Shown here in pieces: positions 55,642-64,000 of a stretch of 64,000 nt of DNA; positions within the stretch are counted from its first letter, which is position 1, and the number at the start of each line of letters is the position of its first letter. The position numbers and the translations under genes were made by a program. The stretch is from Pinus tabuliformis (Eukaryota; Streptophyta; Pinopsida; Pinales; Pinaceae): the NCBI GenBank assembly GCA_031772625.1, contig CM062816.1, forward strand, positions 1,673,981,078-1,674,045,077, read 5' to 3'. The notes beneath the pieces are model-generated. The model searched no databases. It saw only the letters and a list, made by a program, of their open reading frames with translations, and was not told the origin of the DNA.

Positions 55642-58600
55642 ACCGTATTAGATTATGTTGAAGGAGTTCTAGAGAGAAGAATAAAAATGGTATTTAGATT
55701 TCTTTGCTCAAGGAAAAATCAAAATGTGGGGATTCCACTAGTTCAGCTAAAGATATTATCAAAACAAAAATATGAGGAAGGAGGGAGATTAGAAAATATA
55801 ATTTATTTTGGAAGTATTTGGAAGCTAAAGGACTATGGAGAGTCATCTCGATTATATATTGGTGAAGGAGTCAAGGGAAGACAAGCAATAATGTAGAGAA
55901 GGAAATGGGGAACAAGTAACAGTCAAGATGGATCCATGTGTTGGGTGCGAAAATGAATTTGGGCTATAAGGACTGATAGAATTGATGTAGGGAAGAGGAA
56001 TTTCACTCTTGATCACACAATGGAACAAAAAAATACTTCTACTTGGTAGTAGGGGTGTAAGAAGGAAGAATATCCAGTGTTTGAAGGAGATGAAGCTACG
56101 AGGTTGGATGAATTTACGGAGAAGTCATGTCAAAATCTTAAAGGAGGAAGATAGAGTAGTATGGTCAATAAGCCAAGCTTTGGGTTATTATTTCCTAGGC
56201 TGGGTATTAGTTAAATTTCACATCTGAACTTGAAACACAGGTTGTTGGTGGAAGCAATTATACAAGGTTAAGTGACTGAAAAAAAAAAAAAAATTCCAAA
56301 AACAATTGTGGCTAGTCTTAATGAATAAAGTTATAACATGGAATAATTTGTAGGAACAAGAATGGCTTAGAGTATGCATTATTTGTAAGGAATGTGACAA
56401 AAATGTAACTCTATTTCTCATAAATTTCCTTACATAAAGCAGTTGTGAGAAAAAGTGGATAATTTCATAAGTTTTAAGAATGGTTGGGAGGGAGACTCTA
56501 TGAAGAAATATTTGAAAAAATGGTGGGATAAGAAGCTCAAAGCCTCAAGAAATGAAGAGAGAAGTTCCCTACTTGACTTGTTGGGAGATATATACATGAA
56601 AATTAATATCTTTTTGAAAAGAAGGAGATTCTATATTTTCAGTAGCATCCTAAATTAGAGCATTCACCTTAGAATATAAGATGTCCATGACTCAGAAGCT
56701 AGAAAAGGTAGATGAAAAAATTGAGAATCAATAAAGAGTCAGCCTAGTGGTTTTTGAACAAGGCTAATTGAGGTCCTCAAAGAAGCACCAACACAATATG
56801 TCTTTTATTTCTATCAGAAGCTCACCCAATAAAGTTGAAGGCAACCTTAGGGGTGGGATCCAATAATTTTATGGTTAATGGCTTTGAGGCTACTTCTTAA
56901 GGTATAAATGGAGGAAAATTTTAGGGCTATTCAAAATTTATTGGGACTTTGTTAGTGATGAACATATGAAAGGCATACATCAATTATTGAACACCATCTC
57001 AAAAACTTGTGTGATGAAGATAAATTAATAGAAAGAAACTAATTTGGTCAAATTTGTTTCAATCATGTACATTGCTAACACAATTATGAGGTTGATAGGT
57101 TATCCAAAGAGGATCATATAAGGGTGAAAGGAACGGTGAACCTTGTAGTCCTTAATTAAGGGTTTTCATATGCATATGAAGACAATTACTTCCTAAGTTG
57201 TCATGTTTTAGTTTTGTTTTGTTTTCTTCATGATCCTACCGGTTTATGACATCTTGTTGGTTTTCTTTTTAATTTTTAAAATTGGAAGAGTTGTTAATTG
57301 ATTTTCCTAAAGATTGTATAAGAGGAATATTTGAGTTGTTTCAATCATCACCCCTCTATAGGAGATGATGGCATGTTTTTGCATAGAAAAAATATGATAT
57401 CTTTTATGGCTATAATTGGTTTTCTTATGGCTTCTGAAAAGATGAGGAAGATAAAAGATTTATTATCCTTCTTACCTGTTTCTTTGTATGTCATGTAATG
57501 AATGTGACTTACCTTCTACTTTAATAGAAATGACATTTTTTTACCTTTGAAAAAAGGGTCAATAATTATATTCTGTAATAAATTTGTCCAAACAACAGTC
57601 AACAATTTTCCATGTCGCACAATTGTGGAACCATAGTTCACTAAAGTAATGATTCATTGTGTACTACATAAATGGATTGAAGCAATAGAAATTCAATTTA
57701 TCATACTGAAAAATGTTAATTAACAAATGACTTATTCGCTACACATGACTTATTAGCTACACAACCCTAATTTTCAAATTTACAGTTTTTGTCTACAGTA
57801 GACAACCATGTCTCTTAATTCATTTCTTCAAAATAATTGGTAGTTATCACATTCATGTCCTCAATTGTAATTAGCACTTAAAGGTTTTCACTTTAAATTT
57901 TAGAAAGTAATTCCTCAATTCCCTTTTGTTTAACATATTTGTACAAAATTTCTCAAGCTTTGACATACTCTTATAGTGGAGATGAAAAATCTGATGAAGA
58001 ATGTCAATAGATACAAGTTGTTGTGTGAGGCTAGATAAATTTGAATTTCACCATTTACATGCATAGGACTATATTTCATATTAATATTATTCCCAACCCC
58101 TCGATGTTTTCATTGATAATTCTTTTTATCCAAAACTAAAATTGACATTTTGAATTCATTTATTAGATGATGACTTTCCTTAGGTTTGACCTTACTATCC
58201 GAGGTTCAAATTTCAAGAGGCATCAATTCCTTCCTCTTATTTAAATAGGACATTAGATCACATAATCTATGCAAAAAATATTACCCAATGATCTTGTCAG
58301 CTAATCCTCAATCCACTTTTGTTGTGCAACTCATTTTCCTTCACCAATAGAGAAGCTAACACCTTAAGCTCCAACAAGAAAGAAATTTAAATGTCCATAG
58401 AAGACAAAAGAAATAATGTTGTGTCCAAGAGTTTAGAATATCTAGAAAATAGGAATGGGAATTGTATGAAAATTTTCACAATAATAGCTACATACATACT
58501 GGGATGAAGGTCAAATATGTTGTTATTTTCTCAATAGATAATATATTTTTATCTTGTCCTATGTTAGGAGCATTCCGGAGCTTGTACAAACTCTACAGAA

Positions 58601-58741
58601 TAAGAAGGGGATGAATGATCGAACAACAACATGATCAATAATTTATAAAAATGTTCTTATTGATAATGCAACGATGAATAAACCATCTATCATTGATTTT
58701 CCCTATTGTGTTATCCAAAATAGTTTATTTTTCCATGTGTG
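55642..58741. other. AT-rich spacer without a supported gene
   Basis: Several short frames (for example 55687-55896 and 56009-56227) are Lys/Ile-rich, and I recognise no family. A run of 15 A lies at 56279-56293. No LTR end is seen until 58742. Confidence 0.5.
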
Positions 58742-60809
58742 TGTAACAACTCTGGTTAAAAAATCATGTAAAAAAATATAATACCAAGGTCATGGGAAAC
58801 GTACTCCAAGCCAAATGTTGGCAAAGACATCCTAGGTTGGGTGTTCATTGGGTTTATTATGGAAAAGGAAATTAGAAAAGGAAATGAAAAGGCTTTGGAA
58901 AGGAAAAATGAATTTTTGGAAATTTATTTATGCACATAATGAAAATTAGGAGAAGAGAAAGGTGAAATGTCACAGGTTGCACATGAGAAGGAAAATGAAG
59001 GAAAATAATGGAAAATTATATAAAATAAAGGACTCATTAATAAAAAGGCTTCTAAGGATCAGTTGGTACCTTTTGTTAATTAAATTTTGGGGCCCTCTCT
59101 ATTTTCTATCTCACACTCTTGGACACTTAGAGTTTTCTTGGAAAACTTTAGCATTGGATCAAGAAAAACAAAAATCAAGCAAGGAAGAGCATGATCAAGT
59201 AGCTACAACAGGGTTATCTGCAAATATCGATTTGCATGTGTGATTTCCTTGCTAGATTTCACATGCATGGTTTTTCATGTGTGTCCTTGGTTCTCTTGTT
59301 GCCACTGGCGTGCGTTTTTCAAGGTGTGACAGTGTTTTTCAGCCTAGCCTTTCCATTTCTAGGTAGCCATGGTGTGATGAGGTTCTCATGTTTTGGTTGA
59401 GCTAGATTACCATATGGATTTGAAACTCAGAGAGGTGAATATCCAAAAGAATAGAATGCATGGCCTAGTGATATCTAAACCGGACTATGGATTTCAATAA
59501 AGCCACTAGCCTAGCAACCCTTGAATCAGACAATGGGTTGCAGTAAATCCAGGTATTTTGTGCTTCAATGGGCCTAGGAATCCTCGATCGGTGAATGTTG
59601 GGATATAATGTAAAGCCTAGAGGTGGGTGCTCTCCATTAGGCCTAGGAATACCGGGATGAGATATACGACAAAGGTTGGAGGGTGGAGTCTCGGTTAGGG
59701 TGTAATGATTTGGTGTGCATTGCAGTATAGCCTAGAGACTGGTGTCTCGATTAAGCCTAGGAATCCTCGGCCTAGGAATGGCAGGATATATGGTAAATAC
59801 TACAGACTAGGAGACATGAAAATTACTCATGGTTTAGGTAGATATATCTGGTGACATCCATGCTTTTTTATGGCCTAGCAATCGAGTGGGGATGATAGTA
59901 AAGCCTAGTGTTGTATGTGTATTGTTTATCGCCTAGAGATCCAGTCAAGATTGCAGTGCATCATTGTATTGCTTTTTATTTATTTATGGCCTAGTGATTC
60001 AGTGGATATTGTGGTAAGGCATGGTTCTATTGATGATGGTGAGGTGGTGTAGAATCAGGAATCCCTAGTTGAGTTTTGGTTATGAGTCCGACATTCATTC
60101 TTGGAATATGGCATGGGGAAGATTGGCTGAAAGAAAGATTTGACTCAGCCAATCTATGGTCAAGTCGTACATGGAAGTCCAAAACTTGATTGGATTCTAC
60201 ATTCATTAATAATAATTCCTTCTCCTTGGTATTTCATGTGTAAATGTACTAGTTCATGTGTGGTATTTATGGATGTTGTATCCTTGTTATTTCTGTTGGA
60301 TATATGTTGGTTATAAGAATGTTTTATGACAGTTATGATGTATGGTTCTCATCATGTTTTGGCTGATAAATGAATTCATAATGAATATATGACCTAATAT
60401 ATGATAATGAATTAAATGTGATAATGCATAAATTCTTCCTTACGAATCTCAAATAAATATGAGGCCCCTATGCTCAAATCTGTGGTTATGGTCTATAGCT
60501 TACATCTGCAAAATTTGTTCGAACGAAATGTCTGTCATGGTTAGGATTGGTTAGGTCAAGACCTTGTTAAAGTTTTGGTTTAGAGGCTTTTTCTTGGTGC
60601 CATTTATTTTATTGGAAAGTCTCATCAAGTTCCAAGTAGTGGTTTGGAGACTGGCCCTGAAAAAGTGGCTTAAATCTCGCATTGTGGCACAAAACTTGCT
60701 AAAAAAGACTGCAATATCTCCCTTGTAGGCATTGTGTGAGAAACTAGAGGGACCAAGTCGTATGCATGCCCATGTCATGGGAGAGGTTCGGGGTTTAATT
60801 CATTGGAAG
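58742..60809 (+). repeat. E8: LTR of the E6 superfamily, interrupted by E9
   Basis: It starts TGTAACAACTCTGG and follows the E6 LTR through AAGGTCATGG, GGCAAAGACATCCTAGG, the GCCTAGGAATCC sub-repeats (59460-60010) and GAAAAAGTGGCTTAAATC. Its last part (GCATGCCCATGTCATGGGAG) matches the E7 LTR about 240 bp from its end. The LTR end is therefore missing, cut at 60809 by E9. No internal region is visible. Confidence 0.85.
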
Positions 60810-61143
60810 TGTTAGCTCCCTGTAATACTAGTGATTCCCCCATTACTATTGTCATTGTATCCCTTATTTTTATTGGTGTGCCCCTATTGTGACCATATTG
60901 TTATTGTTGTGCCCCATAGAAGACCACTATTGTTACCTTTTTTCCCTTACATTATTATTTTTAGGTCGACTCTGGTTATATTGTGACCCCTTAGACTCAT
61001 ATATATAGAAAGGAGCTTTTGTCATTTGTATCATCTAAGAATTATTCATTTGTGTAATGTAAAGAAGTTTTGCCCCTCGAAAAGGTTGGTTTCTAAGTCG
61101 TTGATCTATCTTTTATATCATTTTGTGAGTTAGTTTCATAACA
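60810..61143 (+). repeat. E9 5' LTR (334 bp)
   Basis: It begins TGTTAGCTCCC and ends TTCATAACA. A TATA-like TATATATA lies at about 60999-61006, which gives a plausible promoter. The left edge is supported by the break in E8 similarity. Confidence 0.8.
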
Positions 61144-61145
61144 TT

Positions 61146-61158
61146 TGGTCTCAGAGCT
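61146..61158 (+). other. E9 primer-binding site
   Basis: TGGTCTCAGAGC, one base different from the initiator-Met complement TGGTATCAGAGC. Confidence 0.8.
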
Positions 61159-61159
61159 T

Positions 61160-61700
61160 TGGATTCTAGGGTTTTGCTGCTCCAAACAGGTCATCGTGGA
61201 ATTTTCACTATAACGTTTTCGCTACGAAGTTTCAGAAGCTCAAAAAAAAACCATTTGTGAAGAAGTTGGTATGAACCTCGGATCCAAATTTTAGATCATT
61301 TCTAGTTATATTTTTGGAGACATGATCTGAGGAAGTTAGGGTTTTACTAAGATCTAGAATTCTATCTCAAAAAGGTCATCATGGAATTTTCCCTATAAAT
61401 GTTTTTCTGCAAAGGTTGATACTCTGAAATTAAAACCCATTTGAGTTGAAATATTGTTGAAACTCTGGTCCACATTTCAGATATTGTGTCACTATATTTT
61501 CGGAGATATAACCTGAGGAATTTAGGGTTTTGGTAGACTCCCAAACTACAGTCTAAACATGTGACCTTGGGAAAAGCATCATAACTTTCTCTCTAAGAAT
61601 CAGATTGAAATTTCGTAAGAAGCTACAAAAAGAAGATGGACCTTAATTTTATGTACATTTGGTTTAGGTCTGAAGGTTGAAATAGTAACGCGTGGCACTT
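61160..61700. repeat. duplicated units in the E9 leader, about 185 bp
   Basis: AGGTCATCGTGGAATTTTC (61188) and AGGTCATCATGGAATTTTC (61373) begin two aligned blocks. Both contain a GATATAACCTGAGGAA-like end and TAGGGTTTT. A third, weaker copy follows from about 61560. Confidence 0.75.
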
Positions 61701-62007
61701 CATACAAGTTCGATCTACTGAATAAATATATAAGCAGGTCATCTTGGGAGGTGGGACATAACTCTTTCTTGGAGAATCCAATTTCGATTAGACTGGTGGA
61801 ATTAGAAAGATAGAATAGAGGGATATTGTAGGTTATAATTTCAGACCTTGGAGATCTGAATTATAGAGTTATAGTCGATCAATATCAAGCTCCTACAATG
61901 TGAAAAAAGGTGTGTAGTTTTTTATTTTTATTTTTACATAAGTTTGGTTTGAAAAATTAGTTTGAAAGAATTCAAAGGGCATAATGAAGCATTATTATTA
62001 GTAATTG

Positions 62008-63257
62008 ATGCCCCGAAGAAAGAAAATGGAAACACTTAGTAAGCAACTTGAAAGCTCTAGCATGACTAATGAAGAAGAGGAAGAAATGCAACATGATATA
62101 TCAAAATTATGAGAACCAGTGCAACAAATTCACTCACACAAAAAGCGACAGAAGCTAAGATGGATGGTTTAAAGAAAGACATAGAAGCTAAGATGGATGG
62201 TTTAAACAAAGGCGTAGAAGCTAAGATGTATGGTTTGAAGAAATGTGTAGAAGCTAAGATGAATGGCGTGGAAGCTAAGATGGATGTCATGGAAGCTAAG
62301 ATGAATGGCATGGCAGCTAAGATGTATCATTTAAAGAAAGGCATGGAAACTAAGATGGATGATTTAAAAGAAGGTGTTGAAGCTAAGATGGAAGATTGGA
62401 GTAAAATTCTACAAGAAATACTTACTAATGGCGAAAGAGTAGTAAAGGAAACTCATGATGAGAACAAAATAAATGTTAATCATTATTTCATATACTCTAA
62501 TGTTGGATCAAAGAACTACCATGTTCCAAAGATCGATATGAGGAAGTTTAATGGCAAGGATCCCACAACATGGATACTATAGTTGGAGCAATTTTTGGAT
62601 CTCCATAACATCCAAAACACACAAAAGGTACACATTGCAACTTTATATTTGGAACCAAATCAATTGGTATGGTATCGATGGATTTTCTCTCGTAAACAAA
62701 TTATCACCTAGGCTATTTTTACAGATGAAATCATAGCACATTATGAGGATACAAAAAGAAACACATTTTTTATCCAATTGATAAATCTCAAACAAAAGGG
62801 TTCAATTATGGAGCACATTGAGGACTTCCAAAAATTGAATATAAGGGTAAAAGATATTCCAGAGGAGCATAGGATTGATGTGTTCATAGGGACTTTAAAG
62901 GATAACATCCAACATGAGGTTCACCTTTGGGAACCCGATTCATTGGAGAAGGAGTTCACGTTGGAAAGAAAAATTGAAAGAAAAATTATGGCAACAAGGA
63001 AGCCTACCACTCACAATAATAAAGATGGAATTGTTGTTGCCGCTAGCCATACGCAGCGTACAAGTTTGACACCACAACAATTGAAAGAAAAAAGAGCGAA
63101 AAGGATTTGCTACAATTGTGATATAAAATACACTGAAGGTCATAAGTTTGTCGAGAATAAATTATTTTACGTAGATTGTGAAGAGGAGGAAGAAAAGGAA
63201 CAAGAAACGTCAAAAGAAGAGGATATACATGAGGAACAAACCCTAGAGAAAAAATAA
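62008..63257 (+). pseudogene. E9 gag with in-frame stops
   Basis: The first ATG (62008) gives MPRRKKMETLSKQLESSSM, an acidic stretch and then a frame change. From about 62109 the other frame carries nine EAKMDGL-type repeats, then MRKFNGKDPTTWIL, VWYRWIFSRKQI, NLKQKGSIMEHIEDFQKLN and IDVFIGTLKDNIQHEVHLW, a gypsy Gag capsid. A partial knuckle (ICYNCDIKYTEGHKF) and a Glu-rich tail follow. TAG stops lie at 62580-62582 and 62709-62711; the frame ends in TAA at 63255-63257. Both TAGs sit where Gln (CAG) would be natural. The product would form the particle shell. Confidence 0.88.
62152..62399 (+). repeat. E9 gag 7- and 11-residue repeats
   Basis: Nine tandem units start EAKM or a near variant. 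Six are 33 bp (such as EAKMDGLKKDI) and three are 21 bp (such as EAKMNGV). Heptad and hendecad lengths both fit a continuous coiled coil. Confidence 0.88.
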
Positions 63258-64000
63258 ATGAACCTAACCATATCTTGTAATGCACTGACTGGCATTACCA
63301 CTCCTCAAACTATCAATATAGAAGGGAATATTAAGAAGAAAAAGGTAATAGTGTGGATTGATTTGGGCAATACACATAATTTTATTCATTGTAAGATAGT
63401 CAAGGAATTGAATTGCTTCCTATATCCAGCACCAGAGTGTCAAAAAATGGTTGCAAGTGGAGGAACCATAACTTGCTTAGGAAAGTGCCATAATATTAAG
63501 ATAGCCATGGGAGAATATGTATTAAATATCCCAATCCTTTCCATTCCAATGGACGGTGCTGATGTTGTACTAGGAATCCAATGGCTACAATCATTGGGTA
63601 CAATAGCTTTTAATTTTCAAGAACTTTTCATGAAATTTTCTTTAGAAGGAAAGGAAGTTGAATTAATGGGTATCACAGGGAAACTAGGAAGGACAATCAG
63701 CTCTAACAGAATGACAAAGCTTATAAAGAAAGAAAAACGAGGCATAATTGCACAATTATGTTCACTAGAGGTTCCCACACCGAAATCATCTATTTCTTCA
63801 AATCTCCAAAAAGTCTTGGAAAATAATTCCAAGGTATTTGAGACTCCCAAAGACCTCCAGCCTATTCATGATCATGATCATGCTATTCATTTGATTCTAG
63901 GAAGTGTTCCTCCAAACATTAGGCCTTACAGATATCCCTATGCCCAAAAGAGTGAAATTGAACATATGGTTGCAGAAATGGTAGAGGCTGGTATAATTCA
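63258..64000 (+). CDS. E9 protease and start of reverse transcriptase, open at window end
   Basis: Directly after the gag TAA, in the same frame, the ATG at 63258 opens a frame that stays open to the last base (about 247 codons). Residues near 30-45 read VWIDLGNTHNFIHCKIV: a gypsy protease in which the usual DSG/DTG reads DLG. VVLGIQWLQSLGTIAFNF follows, the conserved protease end. Near the window edge IRPYRYPYAQKSEIEHMVAE and MVEAGIIQ mark the entrance to gypsy reverse transcriptase. The stop between gag and pol may be natural or a mutation. The unusual catalytic triplet suggests weak or lost protease activity. Confidence 0.88.
   Translation, partial: MNLTISCNALTGITTPQTINIEGNIKKKKVIVWIDLGNTHNFIHCKIVKELNCFLYPAPECQKMVASGGTITCLGKCHNIKIAMGEYVLNIPILSIPMDGADVVLGIQWLQSLGTIAFNFQELFMKFSLEGKEVELMGITGKLGRTISSNRMTKLIKKEKRGIIAQLCSLEVPTPKSSISSNLQKVLENNSKVFETPKDLQPIHDHDHAIHLILGSVPPNIRPYRYPYAQKSEIEHMVAEMVEAGII

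Larger units (their letters stand above)
60810..64000 (+). mobile_element. E9: Ty3/gypsy element, right part outside the window
   Basis: It has a short LTR (60810-61143), a primer-binding site, an 860-bp leader, gag, protease and the first residues of reverse transcriptase, running off the window. It sits inside the E8 LTR. The left flank is GGAAG (60805-60809); the right flank is not visible. Confidence 0.9.

Noticed and set aside
55687-56658. Short frames of 67-72 codons in the right spacer
   Set aside because: They are Lys/Ile-rich, show no motif, and have frequent stops around them. I could not support a gene.
62066-62311. Minus-strand frame with FILAS-type repeats
   Set aside because: It is the reverse reading of the E9 gag coiled-coil repeats.

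Overview
The window is plant nuclear DNA made almost entirely of LTR retrotransposons, many inserted inside one another. The supporting signs are Ty1/copia and Ty3/gypsy polyproteins with plant-type motifs, primer-binding sites resembling the 3' end of plant initiator-Met tRNA or tRNA-Arg, AT-rich spacers, and no recognisable intact host gene. A large-genome seed plant fits best. A gymnosperm is plausible, but the sequence does not prove it.

I name nine elements E1 to E9. E1 (1-4225, +) is a copia element cut by the window start, with a nearly intact pol frame and its 3' LTR. After it comes 3 kb of spacer with a coding-like fragment, a possible CACTA transposon end and a tRNA-Ala-like relic. 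E2 (7222-13782, +) is a full-length copia element with both LTRs and a gag-pol carrying several breaks. E3 (outer limits 14264-35235, +) is a decayed copia element with LTRs of about 175 bp. Its reverse transcriptase is split by E4.

E4 (outer limits 18685-34184, +) is a gypsy-derived array of three LTRs and two internal domains. Both domains lack reverse transcriptase, RNase H and the integrase core. Its third LTR is split by E5 (24607-34034, minus), a young 9.4-kb element. E5 has two 1055-bp LTRs that differ at six positions by my count, a perfect 5-bp target duplication, an intact 594-codon zinc-knuckle/protease ORF, and no reverse transcriptase or integrase. In their place lies a 2.3-kb tandem array in which about 30 units each form a small hairpin. 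The paired bases change together from unit to unit. This is the most unusual feature of the window.

E6 (38277-46738, +), E7 (47920-55407, minus) and E8 (58742-60809, +) belong to one gypsy superfamily with LTRs of about 2 kb. E6 keeps gag, the end of RT, RNase H, integrase and a chromodomain-like tail. Over more than 2 kb its pol frame is broken only by stop codons, nearly all TAG. E7 has no recognised coding region, and its insertion can be checked against a paralogous empty site in a host tandem duplication. E8 is a single LTR interrupted by E9 (60810 to beyond the window end, +), a gypsy element with a short LTR, a gag containing 7- and 11-residue repeats, and a protease/RT frame still open at the window end.

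The insertion order that can be read directly is E3 first, then E4 into E3, then E5 into E4; and E8 before E9. The remaining intervals are AT-rich and hold no gene I can support.
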